Assembly (NCBI GenBank): GCA_013180625.2
Contig: SNVD02004792.1
Coordinates: forward strand, 149,300-213,299
Origin: Boswellia sacra
Lineage: Eukaryota; Streptophyta; Magnoliopsida; Sapindales; Burseraceae
Direction: 5' to 3'
Length of the DNA stretch: 64,000 nt
Positions 31,255 to 44,639 of this stretch are shown here, one piece after another. A model generated the notes under the pieces. It made no database searches and was not told the DNA's origin. It was given only the letters and a program-made list of their open reading frames with translations. Each line of letters begins with the position of its first letter. The stretch's first letter is position 1. A program made the translations under genes and the position numbers.

Positions 31255-34200
31255 ATTATTATCATATGCATGCATAGAGCAATTTTACATATAGATGAGA
31301 ATGGGTACTTCAGCGGGTGGTTTGGAGCCAAATACACTTTCACATTAATATAATATCAATTTTTCACTTAACAATATCATAATTTCATACTCTAAACTCA
31401 CATCAATTTTGAAAGATCATAAAACAATTCAAAATTTCATTTAATTAAAATCCATACGCGTATCACATAAACATGCTTAATGATGCATTTAAAAGTATTC
31501 AATTTCAATAAAATATCATGACATGTCAAATAGCATTTTTAAATAAATATTTAACCATTAAAAACTTATCCACTCACAAAATATAGGTGCTCAAGTCTGG
31601 CTAACATTTGATCCTTTGATGAGTCACCGAAATGATCTTTACTTATAAAAATAGGTTCAAAATTAATACAACTAAATTTTTTACACTGTGTTGTGTCCCA
31701 ACTTTATAGCAATACAAAAAAGGCGATTTTACCCTTAACAAGGAAAGATGAATGACAAAAGTACCATTTTTATGTAAAAAATCCAGAAGACCCTTTCATG
31801 TGAGACTTCTGTTTGAATTGCAGAGAGCTGGCCCACATCACCTCAAAATTTTTGATAGATTAGGAAGACTCATGTTGCAGATATATGATAGCAACTTGCA
31901 TAAGGAAACAGATAAAAGCTTTTGGATGAGATGTGGCAGTGGAAGCAAACAACAAATATGAGAGATGGTAATACTGGATGGACTAGAATAATGTTTATGG
32001 GACTGACTTAATGAAATAATGGTTTATATGTCACTATCTCGATACTGTTCTAGAGAAATACAGAAACAACTATGAGTGCTCGTTTACTCTGAAACTTGAG
32101 GATAGTGATCTAAAAGTAATTCGTAGATTGGTGATGTGAATGAAATAGTTGAATGTAATTGATCATGCAAAGGATAAAAATACAGAATGGCTACAACTGA
32201 TGACAACAAAATATATGATGATTTTATGCATATTTTGAACATGAACGATTGTATTTAGACTGTGTTTAATGAAAATCATGCTTGATAGGTGCTTTTGGAA
32301 GTGTTTTGGCTATATAAGGCAGAAACAAGGTTGTGCCTAACTTTAATGATTAAGGTATGTGTTTGAGAAATGTGTTTGGGTACATAAGAAGATGAGAATG
32401 GTTGACGAATGACAATGGGGATGTATTTAAGGCTTTCGATGTGTATTTCTTGATGATCTTATGAGAATTTATAAAGGCTCTATATAGCTAATGTGCAAGA
32501 ATTATAGCCAATGTCAACAGGGTAAGGGATAAAATAATAAGAGATAATGTTATAATTATCTCTAATTACTTAATAAAAATATGGGATAAATACTAGGATA
32601 AGGTCTAAGAATATTTCTCTATAAGAGATAATAAAATAAAATATAAGGATAATTCTAGGAGAATTTTATCATCTTGCCCTCACCCTTAACCTCAAGTGTA
32701 ATTTATCAAAATAACTCCCAAGTAGGCCTTGGCTTTAACACATTGGCCTAAGTGGACCTCATATTTCCTATTTGTGCTAACCAATCCATACCTCACCAAG
32801 AAGCCCTATGGGTGGCTTGGGTCCACTTGAACTGAGTACACAAATTGGATACAGTTTCAATTTCAAATTCATATTTAGAGTTTAGATTTAGATTTTGGCC
32901 CACGGGGCTAGCTTAAGCCGAGCTCATGGGGCTTAATTAAGCACAATACTGATTGTGCTAGCACTAGACTTTGTTTATGGGCTTATACTGAGTTAGTTTT
33001 CAAGGTCTTGTACTGATTATACTGACTTTATTGATTGTACTAAATGCCATGGCCATGGACCTAGTTTGATTGTACAGTTTCATAGTTCCTATTCAGATTG
33101 GGCCGATGGGGCCTACTTGGGCTGAGCCATGGGACTTGAGCCAAAATCGAGTATCAACATTGAACCCCCTAATTAGGTCAGCCATGTAGAATGTTGAGAC
33201 AGGCCGAACAATTATAGACTTGACTGTCTATATTTAATTCTGGCTTATCATGTTTAGCTCTTAGTGAAAGTTTTCACCTAGTTACGCATGCCTCACTTTC
33301 TGAAGTCAAATGGTGTTGCAAACTTGTTGTCTATATTTCACTAGGCCTGGTCTATAGTTCTTTGGCATAATGGGTCTTGGCTCTGCATGCTTTTGAATAG
33401 GGCTTAGTCTACACATTTATTCTTGAATCAAGCTAAGCTTGAATCAGGCTATTTAATTTTTGAATCAGGCTCAATTTGAAGTTTTTGTTGGCTTCATGTT
33501 TAAGAGTCCACTTGAGCTTTTGCAAATCTAGATGAGTCTTCCCTATGAACTTTGAAAATAATGGGCTGCATTGGATGCTTTTACTTCCTTAGATCTATTA
33601 AAAAAATTTTATATGGATCTTGCTTTGCTTTATGGGCTTTATAAATGATGGGCCAAAGAGAAATTGGTTTTAGCCTTTTTTGTGAAGTCCAAACATTAAG
33701 TCTATTTAGCTCCCAATTTGACTTCAACTCTTCATCTATCTCTTACTAAAATTTGAATTTTCAATTTCTCCTTGAATTATGAGTTTCTAGCATGATTTTC
33801 TCTGGGATTGTTACTCTTCCAAAAGCACTTTAAATACTGCCACATTTTGATTTTGCTACACCTTCAAACTTCAAACTCAAAATCGTAGCTTTTCTACCTT
33901 CTGTTTACTTTTTTTTTCTGGTAAGCACTTGTGATTTGTGCCTGGTCATGTTTAGTCTTTTGGCTCTTATCTTTCTGATTGCTTGATTTTTTTATTGCCT
34001 TCGTGTTTCAATGTTTTGTAGTCGTTCCCTTTTTTCTCTGCTGTAACTCTTTTTATTAGGTATTGTGTTACTTTTATTCACTGATTAGCATTTAGGGCAA
34101 CCAAGTTTCTTCTTTTTCCTTCTAAATCATTACGCATGCTTGCTCTTTATATGGTTTCTGTCTATTTTCTGATTCACGGTTATGTGTTTATTGTATTTGT
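31255..34200. other. unassigned repeat-like sequence upstream of the plant-mobile-domain remnant
   Basis: No open gene. From about 32,700 it contains GGGCC-type blocks (GCCCACGGGGC, GGGCCGATGGGGCC, GGGCTGAGCCATGGG), as seen in plant LTRs. It could be the 3' LTR of the minus-strand Tat-like element whose pol lies at 36.8-38.1 kb, and it could also hold the promoter of the plant-mobile-domain gene. A possible 5' UTR intron runs from CTG|GTAAGC (about 33,920) to TTTGTAG (34,201). Confidence 0.35.
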
Positions 34201-34203
34201 AGG

Positions 34204-35910
34204 GTGAGTTCCCCTTTGCATGACCAACTACTTGAAACCCTTGGGATGCTTATTCATAATATCAAAGAAAACTTGTTGAATTTGACTAATACACCCGATA
34301 TTGTTGATAATGGCATTCTTTCTTTGGCTGGCTCTATATCCCTCTATAGGATTTTGAGAGGCGATTACCATGCAATTTCAATTTACTTCTATAGTCCCCC
34401 TAGATCTTCTACTGGCTGGAATGAGCCGGTCAATTTTGAGATGAACAATGCCCTAACATTTGATAGATTGAACTATGCTGGAATTGCTGATGCTTTAATT
34501 TCTTCTAGGCAGTACTATCTACAGAATGACTTTCCCTTATTGAGGCAATTGGTTCAAAGATGGTGTTGTGCAAGCCACACTTTCATAAGAGCTTAGGTGA
34601 GTTTACTCCTACTTTAAAGGATGTTGCTATGATTTTGGACTTTCCATGTTTTAGTGAGGCAAATCTGTTTGCTATCCACTTATTTACTATAGAAAAAGAT
34701 GTGAATGATTCTTTGGTGAAAGCTTTATCTCAATGTCAGTATGAGGGTGGTCATAAGTCTTGTTTCTGTCCTAACTTCCCTTCTAAGATTAGGTACTTCA
34801 TTGATTCTTTTTCTCATGGTACCTTTTTTGCTGGACCAGGCTATTAGTCTAGATTTAGGTCTAGATCTTTGATAGTTGAGTAAATTTGTTTTATGCAATT
34901 CTAGAAATGATATAGTAGTTCCTCAAGTGTTTTCCATAGCTATTCGATTAGCACAGGGAATTAGTTTTCCTTTGGCTCCCTTTTTTTAAGTTGTATTTAT
35001 TTGTCTCTAGATGAACTTTATAATTGTGAGATGCTTTCTATTGGAAGGTTTGCTATTGCTTATAATCCACACCGAATACTTAATCAATTTGGTATGGATT
35101 TGGTTCCAACATAAAATTTTTCGGCTTTAATTGTCCTTCTGTTATCTTGTAATATATTCCCTCTCACTTGAAATACTTGAGGGTATGACTAGCTTTTATC
35201 TTTCCATTGCTAAAGCTCATAAGAGGAGCTCTCATTTTGTTGAGTTTAACAATTTCTAGAGAATAGTTCTTCAGTCAATTCTGGATTTGTGAAATTTGCT
35301 TCTGTGAAACCCCCTAGTGGTGACTCTGTCGACTTTTCTTATTAGTTGCATGAGTTTGTTGCTTCGCTATCGAATCTGTATGTGAAGCTTTCCTCCCTTT
35401 TTCCTTTAATTATTGGCTATAAATTCGAGATTCATGGTGTCAAAGGCATAAAATCTACAGTTCTTGTGCCAAAGGTGTATCAAAAACTCGTAGTCCTAGC
35501 ATCTCTTCTTCTCCAAAGACTTCTGCTAGAAAGGTTAATAAAGAAAAGACCACTCCCAAGAAATCTGTTAGTGGTTCTTCTAAATGTTAAAAAAGAAGCT
35601 GGTTCTTTTGTGGTACCGATTGCTTCTAATCAGACTTCACATTTACAAAGTCATTATTCTTCAACAATTAGTTCTACACATGTTGATTTGGATGATTCTG
35701 ACTCTTTATCTGAGAATGCTTCCTTTGAAGATAATTTTGTATTTTCCTCTGAAGCTAAAAGTGGACATCAGGTATGTTTCTTTAGCTTTGCACAATTTCA
35801 TTTATGATTTTGATTGTATTCTGACAGAGAAATATTTGCAGGGTCAGGTTAATCTTGGTCAGGATGACATGTTTGAGGAAGATAAAGAAGATACTGCAGA
35901 TGGAGTTTGA
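34204..35910 (+). pseudogene. plant mobile domain (PMD) protein remnant
   Basis: Several frames in order: FPLLRQLVQRWCCASHTFIR, then in the next frame LGEFTPTLKDVAMILDFPCF, then NDIVVPQVFSIAIRLAQGIS with FPLAPFF and LSLDELYNCEMLSIGRFAIA. The LVxRWxxxxHTF, GEFTPTLxDVAMIL and FxLAPxxL...LDE patterns belong to the PMD/aminotransferase-like family (PF10536) found in silencing factors and in mobile elements. Frameshifts near 34590 and stops at about 34845 and 35113 break it. A basic Ser/Thr/Lys-rich tail (about 35,440-35,590) and an acidic end (EEDKEDTADGV) follow. It is on the opposite strand from the pol remnant next door. Confidence 0.7.
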
Positions 35911-36829
35911 CATTGATTCGATTCTTAGGAGCCTTGATTTTACATAGGAGATTGGGACCACAAAAAGGAAAAGAGAAGCCTTTGAGGGAAAATATGAAGC
36001 AAAGAAAAGTAGGATTATGCTTGAGTTAAAGATCCCCAAAGTTGAAGTCACTAGCCATTTGAAATCTTTTCATTGTAAGTATCTTGTATTTTCTTCTGAT
36101 GTTGTTTCTGGCAAATTTCTAATACTTTCTTTGTTGTTTCACTAAGTGCTACTTCTATTTCTAGTACCCCTCTATAGACTTTGTCCATAGTTGCCATTAG
36201 TGTACAACAAACCTTTGAGGAGTATTGAGTTTCTTATGAGGACAACAATGTTGTTTATGTCTCTGTTGATATTTTGCATAAGCCTTCTGATGTTAAGGCT
36301 CTTTTTCATGGCTTAGATATATCTACTGACATGATTCCTTTCTTAAATAACTTTGTAAACAAATATGTGATTATTCTGGATGGCTGTACCTTTCTTGGAT
36401 AGCTGTTTGCAGAGATCTGATGCAGACACAATTAGATGTTCTTTTCTTTGTGAGCTGTATTGATGAGTTAATCGGAGCTTTTTATGGTCTACACCATATA
36501 AATGACAAGCTTTTTCAAGTATCTTCTAGTTAAGTTCTACTCAAGATCATTTTGTTGTTCTTCAAACTTATTATGTAAATCTATAGAAGCAAATAGAGAC
36601 CTTGCCAAAGAAAATTGATGATCTAGAACAAGAGAAGACTTCTCTGGCTACTCCAAATGTTTCAATAATAGTTGTTGATGCTTGGAAGTGATGTCATGTT
36701 GATGATGGACTATTTTAGATGCTTTTGTTGTTTGATTTTTGCGTTACTATTGGACATGTTTTTACTTTTGGTGCTAAGATGTTGTTTTGCATTTACAAAC
36801 CATTTTTGGAATTCTGTTTGGAAACCATT
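35911..36829. other. 3' part or flank of the PMD remnant, unassigned
   Basis: Short Lys/Glu-rich coding-like scraps on the plus strand (for example around 35,960-36,060 and 36,595-36,660: KQIETLPKKIDDLEQEKTSL) suggest a decayed coiled-coil C-terminus of the PMD gene. No intact frame. Confidence 0.35.
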
Positions 36830-38090
36830 CTTGATCAAATGTAATATTTGAAAGCCTCTAAGCTTTCTTCAAATCAATTTGGTAAAATATTCCATGGTAG
36901 TGAGAATCCATACATAATCATGTGATGGTGGGTGAATTGGCCCAATCAAGTCAAACCCTGAAGTATGAAAGGGCCAAGGGGCTCTTATATTTTGCAAAGC
37001 TGTAAGATGCTGATGGAGCACACTACTGTGTATCTAGCATGTGTGACATCTTTTCACGAACTCTTTTACTTGTTGTTTCACTCCTTCTCAGAAATAGCAC
37101 TTGTCTAGGAGTTATCTATATAGTTTCTTTTCTCCCTGATGTTCTCCATAATCTCCAATGTTGATTTCTTGTAGAGCTTTTTTGGCTTTTGATGAACTTA
37201 GGCATCTTTAGGGTCCTTTTCTGAACAAGATGTTTCCACGAACAAAAATATCTTTTTGTAGCTCTTTAGACTTTATGTGCTTCTTTTTTGTTGACTGGCA
37301 ATTCTTTTTGGATCATAAATTTCAAAATTATATCGCCATTCTTTTTCGTATGAATCTGTTCATACCTCTTCCTGTAGGTATTTTGAATAACACTTTGGGA
37401 AACTAACTTGTACTTCATCAACTGGCTTTTTGATTTTGCCTAGCAGTAGCCTCCTCTCTGTAGCTTTCTATATATGCTAAATTTCTCTTTAGTTCTGTAA
37501 TTCTCTTGGTGAATCTATTGGAGTTTCTGAATAACTTCATGTGGACTTAGACACCTAGTCATGATTCCTCCTAGAAGTTGATTGTACAAACCCCATAGTG
37601 TAATCTTTTAATTGTTTCAAATTACTTAGGATATTTCCTTCTTTCAAAACTTGGTAGATAGGAAATCATCAATCTTCTATTGAAAGTTGTAATCTGGAAT
37701 TGTGGTAAGCATTAAGTACTAAGGAGGCTTTCTATATGATGTTTACAATCCTATTTCCTTCTTCTAAGAGGAGTTTCAATTCGATAGTAGTGAGTGCATC
37801 AACTATTCTGTTGTTTGTCTCATGTAGATGTTTTATCTTCGCTGTCCTAAATCTTTTGATGAGCTTCTGTGTCAAGGTTCTGTATAGTCCCAAAGCTGGT
37901 ACTTTCACTATAAAATTGTTTTGTAATTTTGACTAAACACCAAATTAGAGTCATGATAAGCCTTATAAATTATGCTCCTAACATGTAAGTTATTAAGAGC
38001 CTAGTGATTGCTCTTTCACATTTTGCTATGTTATTTGTTGCTACAAATGCCAATTTCATTACCCATGCTATAGAATTCCTTTTTGGATAT
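36830..38090 (-). pseudogene. Tat/Ogre-like Ty3 RNase H-integrase remnant
   Basis: On the minus strand, RNase H comes first: KLAFVATNNIAKCERAITRL, then FIVKVPALGLYRTLTQKLIK, RFRTAKIKHLHETNNRIVDA. Then integrase: GNILFRKGP, AKKALQEINIGDYGEHQGEK, FVKRCHTC, and RAPWPFHTSGFDLIGPIHPP followed by WILTTMEYFTK. The zinc-binding H/C residues and the first catalytic Asp can be seen. Many stops and shifts interrupt it. The match ends at 36,830, where the PMD region begins. The archaeal-like RNase H wording and APWPFHTxGxDLIGP point to the non-chromoviral Tat lineage. Confidence 0.82.
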
Positions 38091-39000
38091 ATTAAAATAA
38101 CTTCAGATACTGCTTCTATGGCTGTTACAACTCTATCAAAATGAAAAATCCATATTTAATTCATTTTCTCTACCCTAACACTTTCTTCTCACAAATCCCC
38201 AAATAGGTTTTTCAGATAATGCGGCTTCTTTCACCCTTTGTCGTTTGTTTGCTGATGTAGTAGATTGGATTCTTGATCAATTCTTTTCTCTTTATATCAG
38301 TGAAGTGAGTGCCAATTGAAACTTCTTGTTTGGCTCTGAATTGAGACAATTTCTTTCAGACTCTCTGTCACAGCATCTGAACTGTCTTACATGCACTTTG
38401 GTCCAATTTGTATCTTCTGCTCTGTTTTGATGTCATTATCTTCTTTTGGCATTTCCTTCTATGTTTCTGTAGTAGCACATGAATTTTTTTTAAAATCTTC
38501 CCACATGTTATGATTGGGACGCAAACATCTTCATAATCAATATATTACTTTTCTTCATAAAAGTCTAGTTTAGGTGCACCGGATAGGCTTGTTCTTGTTT
38601 TCTTCTTTTCCTTGCCATCGTAGAATTCTGCATCTATAAGATGCCTTTCTATTCTATCAAAAGAATTTTCGTTTGCTAGAATTTTGTACTTGGAATCTAG
38701 AATATTGTTTCTGAATCTACTATTTTGATTAAAGCTTCTAGTGTCTTTCTTTGCTCTATTTTTGCTACTTCTAAGAGATGATTTATGTATGGAGCTACCA
38801 TATCTTCGTCAATAAGAGTTATTGCATTCATACTCTAAGAATGCTATGTTAGCTTTAGACTCAGATGTGTAGCATTATTGTCTGTATTCTGTTGAAATTC
38901 TCATTAAGTCCTCTATTGTAGTGACTCTAGCGTAAGGATCGTAACCCATATGATCAAATAATAATAGGAATTCTAGTTTGTGTTGTGGAGATCAAATTAT
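38091..39000. other. probable decayed pol, not assignable
   Basis: This lies upstream of the RNase H on the minus strand, where reverse transcriptase would be expected. I could not recognise its motifs. Confidence 0.35.
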
Positions 39001-39690
39001 TGGACTCGGTTGCAGTATTTCTTTTGGGTGGATGGATTTTGGATTCTTCAAGAGTGTTGCCAAATAATAGTTTGATGAGCATCTACAAAGACTACCTTTT
39101 GTGTTCTTTGCATAGTCGATTTTCTATAGGTTGATTCTATGTTCCTTTGCAAGTCAATTTTCTGTAGGCTGGATAGTAAAAACCTTTAGTTGCTCTTGAA
39201 TGAACATCATCTCTTAGAAAGTTTTGAAGCCCTTCCAAAGCTGATTGCTTGAGATCCTTTCGTGATGTTCCTGAAATTGATTGTATTTCCAAGGTAGTCC
39301 TCCGATCATACATTTTCATATTTGGTATTCTTCTGGAATGGATTTCTCAAGATCATCTTGGATAAAGCCCAATAGGTTTTTAGGTTTTGAATTCTTCTAA
39401 AGCTGATTTCTTCGAAATTTATCTTATGTGAAGTCTTCTAGCATGTTTCTGGATTTGGAACTCTCTTGGAAATAATTTTTCTAGGGCTCGGGATCATTTT
39501 GGATGAAGTCTTTTTGCATGTACATTAATGTGTTTTTGGATTCGAGATTCTTTTGGAATTGACTTCTCTGTAGCTTAAGATCATTATGAATGGAATCTTC
39601 TGGTATAATTAATTGAAATGTTTATGGATTCAAATTTCTTATCGAATTAACTCTTCTAGAGCCCAAGATCAATCTAGAGGGAGTTTTTTT
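39000..39690. repeat. diverged ~80-100-bp tandem repeat
   Basis: A phrase like TTGGATT(C/T)GANATTCTT(T/C)TGGAATTGANTT, followed by TCTNNAGNNCNNGATCAT and TGGATGNANTCTTCTNGCAT, returns at least five times with irregular spacing. It lies in the presumed body of the decayed Tat-like element. Confidence 0.55.
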
Positions 39691-39915
39691 TTTTTTATTC
39701 TTCTATCATAGAGGATTGAATTGGTGGGAGTTAGGCATGTTCAAAATACAACTGGTTACTCTGGTGTCAAATATCTTATGTAAAGAATAACGTAGATAGG
39801 ATGAATTATAAACTGGTTGTCGTGACATCCTCCTTTTATGCAATAGAGAACTGATATAAATCCTTTGTAGCATTTATTATTAATTATTGTATCAACTTGA
39901 TTGGAGATGGACTTT

Positions 39916-41976
39916 TGTAAGCACCAAATAGTCACTTATGGTTTTAAGCCCAATGGTGATAAACCAAAGAACCAAAGTCAAAACGAAGCTCGGTGGACAA
40001 AAACATCGAAAACTGGAGCTCAAGACCAAAATCGGAGGAAATCGAAACCAGGAAACCTTCATCTAGAGCTGCATGCTAGTTAACCTGGCATGCGCCACTT
40101 AATACTAGCATGTGCCAGTTTAACTGGCACACACCACTTGTGCTAAAGTCTATAAAAAACATATGTTTCAAGGAAGAGGGGGTTGGCTGCCATTCTTTGA
40201 GTTCGTTATTCATCTTCTCAATTCTAGATGATCCAGAAACACCATTTTCCTACCTCTTTAGTGATTTGTGTGAGCTTTTGAGCATATTTCCTTTGTGTTT
40301 TGTACACTCTAGCTTTGTTTTGACGACTTGGTGAACCCGAGGGCAATGAATGTATTGCTACCCCCTTTTTCATGATTATATGCATATTTTCTTTATGTTT
40401 TCATGCTTTTTCTTTATGTTTTTGCACTTTGCCACATGTTCTACTTGATATATATAATTTTCATGTGTTTTTATGTCCTTTTTGAAAATGGGTTTTAGTA
40501 GTATGTGTCCATATGCTTTGTTTTGTTGTTTTTTAGTCAAAATAAGGACTTATGAGCATTTTTTGTGTCGCTTTTACATTTATTACGAATTTTGACATTT
40601 TATTATGATTTTTGTAAGTTTAAATGTTTTTCCATAATTTATATGCTGAGAAATGCAATTTAGCTTTATTCCCTTGCGGTAGATTGCAACGTATATGTGT
40701 GTTTTCTTTCATTTTGTAAACCTTATATGCATGACGTCATAGGAAATAGTGGGCTGTTCACTTTAGATTGTTTAGTTAATGAGTATTTAATTTAGTTTAC
40801 ATGATAAAATTGAAGTTTATGGTTAGCGTAAGCATGTGTATAGGTTTAAAACTATTTTTGTTTCCTATAAAATGTTAAATATGCATGAAAAGTGGGCTGT
40901 TTCAACATATTTTGTTATGGTGCTATGCTTTTATTTTTGTTTATGTGGTTTGAGGAGCTTGGTAGCTTAGAAACGCATGAGAGTGAAGTAGGATGGAAAG
41001 TGCTTGCATGATTAATTAGTTTTCTTATGATCAGTTCCTTGTTTTGATAATAAATGCTCACGTCAATGCTTAAGGGTTATTATTGTGTTGTTGATGATGT
41101 TTTGAGGAGACTTGGTAGAAGCAAGAATGAGTTAATGGCTAGTGGCCTTGCGTTGATGGCAAGGCGCTCGCTTCCTATCGCTCTATGTTGATTTGGCTAT
41201 GTTGGAAGCGTTGACTAGTAAACAAGCTTGCATTGATGGCGAGATATTTATCATGGAGATTGGGGGTTCGGTAGGATGAGTTGGTGATGTCAGATGCGGG
41301 TAGGCTCACAATGTTTAGTAGGAAGCTCAATTGAGACGGATGTGGAAGTGAGGTTTGTTGTCGAAGTATTAAGGTGTAGGTATGACCATAAGGATGGTTG
41401 GAAATGGATGGATTCACGTGATTGGCAAGGGATCCGTTCTCCAATGGTAGATCCTTTTGCAGTACGTGGCACATTTGGGTGATGTAGGAGTGACATTTGG
41501 AGTGCTTTGATTTCAATTTCTTTAACTTTATTTGTTCTTGCCTTTGAACTTATTTTATCGAATTAGGGAAATAGATACAATTATGATCTCATCCTCTCTC
41601 ATGTTTGATTAAATCTATATTTAATTCTTGGTTTCTTACTTGTGGTTGAATTACCTCACTTGTACTAAAAGATAAAATTCGTTGTGTGCAATTAAAACAA
41701 GTTAGGATCAAAATAAACAACACTTAATGATTGAAAACCATAGCCTCGATAGACCCTAATAGAGGCCAAACTCTATTTAGGTGGATTGAATATCCATACC
41801 CAGCTTCCTAAACCCTTCTTTAAAAGGCAAATGTGGTTTAGGTCTAAAAGCAAGGGATCGAGCTATCGTCACTCAAACACGTTGTCCTATGGTTAGATTG
41901 CCTGGGTGGCGACTCCTAAAGCGACTCTCCTGGTGCAACCCAAGCCTTCGTGGCTTTGGTCCTACCATCGAAACCC
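39916..41976 (+). mobile_element. LTR E, Tat/Ogre-like family, cut by LTR A
   Basis: It starts TGTAAGCACCAAATAGTCAC like LTRs A and D. A TATA-like GTCTATAAAAAAC lies at about 40,149. Near its end are the family's CCATACCCAGCTTCCTAAACC, CAAGGGATCGAGCTATCGTC and GCCTGGGTGGCGACTCC blocks. No 5-bp repeat of the flank ACTTT was found at the other side. It appears truncated where LTR A begins. Confidence 0.65.
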
Positions 41977-43693
41977 TGTAAGGATTGAAATTTTACTCAT
42001 GGTTTTGAGGCCTAGTGATGATAGACATAGATAGTAATCAGAAGTCCTTCCTTGATTAGCAAGGGCACTGAGAATCAAACACTAAGAATGGGCTAGAAAA
42101 GCCAAGTAGGTTTAGGACTGGTGCAGTACCGGTGGGGGGAGCGGTCGAGATCCTACGAATTATGTATCCTCGATGCATCACAGATTGACTTTTGAGGTAA
42201 GATCACTATAGGGGTTGGAAGGGGGGTAGGATGCCCCCTTCTCCGGGCTACCCCTAACCTAAAACTATAAGCGTCAGAATTAGGGTTGGTGCTTGTAAGC
42301 TAGGGTTGGCGCCTCTAGCATTATGGCACACATCTCAAGGCAGAAGTGATGCTTGTAACCCCTGAAACCCTAGTGACACCTTTAGTTAGAGGCACGTGCT
42401 TGTATCCTTATAGGCATGCACCTATAACATTATAGGAGCGCACCTGTAGCTAAAGTCCCACATCGAGAGAAGAGCTGATTTTCAGGCTCTTGAGAGCCTA
42501 TATAAAGGATCCCGACCCTTGGTTCTTGGTAAGCAGTTTTGGGATGCAAAAATACCTAAAAACTAATATTTTGAAGGTTTCTAAATATTTACAGAAAGTC
42601 TTTTTAGTACAAATATTTCTCGGTATTTTCTCTTGGCAACCTCTGAAAAATTCTAGGGTGTCGACGCTAGTCAAAGATTTGGCTTTCAATTAAATTTGGA
42701 ATTTGGTAACTTTTCTGGGGGCCTCCTCTTTGGTTTAAATGTTCTATTTAGTTTAGTTTGCTATGTTTAGGGATAATTAGAAATAATTATGCCATGCTTA
42801 GTTTAAGATTAATTTGGTTAATTAGTAGTTAATTGCAATACTTAGGATTAGTTAATTAGTAGTTAATTGTCATGTTTAGTTATGATTAGAGGTTTAATTA
42901 AACATGTTTCGTAGTTAATTATGCTAGTTAATTAGTTGGCAATTTGTCATTAATTGGTTGCCAATCATGTATGATTAGTAGATAATTAGTAGTTAATTAC
43001 GTGGTTAAATGAGCCTAATTAGTGGTCAATTAATGGTTAATTATGCGATACTTATATGTTAATTATGCAAGCTTGTGTAGTTAATTAATGAGTAATGGTG
43101 TCATAATTAGTGTAGAAATGACACATTTAGATTAATATTTTATTTTAATCATGCTTGTTATTATTCATGCCTTTATTTAATGATGAAGAACCAAAATGAA
43201 AACTTCTTCAGCCTATGATTATTCAATTTATTTTATCGCAATTATTATGAGAAATTGTTATAAGCCTCAATCCTTTCCCCTACGTTTGATGGAAATGTAA
43301 TCAATTTTCCTTCCCCTTTCTATGTATGTACATAAATTATCAACACCTTACATGTAATAAATAGATAAAAGTGATTGTGTGCATAATAAAGCGTTGGATC
43401 TAGCGAGGATAACATTAGTGACCCAAAATCTAGAACTCAATAAATCCTGGACTAATATCCAGGCAGGGGTGACCCATACCTAACTTTTCAAACTCATCTC
43501 TGAAGAGATGATGGGTGTTTAGATCTAGAAGCTAGGGATCAACTGTCGTCATCCAAAATTTTCCTGTAGCTATTTACCGGGTGGTGACTCCGACTGTTTC
43601 TGCGGGTCTTGTTTTTGTGACCTAACTCGCACAACCTTCTGGACGACTGAAAGGGAGCCCGTGTAAGCAACCGAGTGCAAGAGGCTGCTCATG
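41977..43693 (+). repeat. 5' LTR A
   Basis: TGTAAGGATTGAAATTTTACTC to GAGGCTGCTCATG, about 1.7 kb. A TATA box lies in GAGCCTATATAAAGG at about 42,485. TCCCACATCGAGAG stands just upstream of it, as in LTR D. The TTAATTA-rich centre and the CCTTCCCCTTTCTATGTATG and TAATAAATAGATAAAAG blocks match D and the inverted LTR C. Confidence 0.82.
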
Positions 43694-43695
43694 GC

Positions 43696-43710
43696 GGCGA
43701 CTTCACTGGG
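43696..43710 (+). other. primer-site-like sequence of element A
   Basis: GGCGACTTCACTGGG follows the LTR end. Element B has TGACGACTCCACTGGGG at the same place. Tat/Ogre elements are reported to use tRNA-Arg; the match to a specific tRNA has not been checked. Confidence 0.5.
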
Positions 43711-44101
43711 AACCTAGAGAAATTGATTTCGATTAGGATTACTGAGATTCTTTTGTCCTAGGTCATTGTATGTTGTTCTCATGCATCACTACACTCGCAC
43801 ACTTGCACGAATTGCCTTTACTTGTTTTGACTGGTTATTGATTCCTCGTGTTCCATTGGAGCCTTGGAGACTTATATCATTGATGACCACCACCTTGAGC
43901 ACGTACTTTAAGATTGGTATAAAAAGGGTACCACCTTTCACTTGGGGATACTTCTTGCTTGACGAGAGTTTTGGCCAATGAACACAGACCAATGCTTATG
44001 TACACCAACATAGTGGCAATCCCTAGGATCATTTAGAATCTCTAATTTGTTGCATGAATAAGACGATGAATCTTTAGAGACCAAGTAGTGACAACCATGA
44101 T

Positions 44102-44335
44102 TGCATGTAATGCGCACAATTGTTGCACATTGCCGGCATGCTTCTTGCATGTTGATTGCACACAGTGGGCATGATTATTGCACGTTGCTTGCACGCTTCT
44201 TGTACATTGACTGCACATAATGCACACAATTATTTCACATTGCCTAGATGCTTCTTACACGTTGATTACATGCAATAGGCATAATTGTTGTACGTTGCCT
44301 GCAAACTTCTTGCACATTGGTAGCACAATGTTGAA
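44102..44335. repeat. 55-bp minisatellite in the leader of element A
   Basis: GCTTCTTGCATGTTGATTGC plus TGGGCATGATTATTGCACGT and a 15-bp tail repeats with starts at 44141, 44195, 44250 and 44305, plus a partial unit before. It is rich in TTGCAC. Confidence 0.88.
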
Positions 44336-44639
44336 TTGTGCATTATTGTCACGAGACTTGGACACTAAGATGTTCAACCATATTAGAGAGAGTGTTTAAA
44401 GACTTCTAATCCTCTATTGATAGGGAGTCTAAGCCAAATCATAAGAAGATTAACTTTACTATCTGTGTGGGGGAAATAAGGTTGGAAGGACGAATATTGC
44501 ATTGCGATTACACATTCTATCCTGTGTATGAGCATGCATTGCACTTCATGTATACATGCATGCATGCACCATGCTAACTCGTTGTGTTTGCAGCCATCAT
44601 AGCTTGGGTCATATAAAAGGACTGTTTGCACCAGGTAGA

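Noticed and set aside
44042..44227. Cys/His-rich 61-70-aa minus-strand frames suggesting a zinc-finger protein
   Set aside because: They come from the TTGCAC-rich 55-bp minisatellite in the leader of element A.
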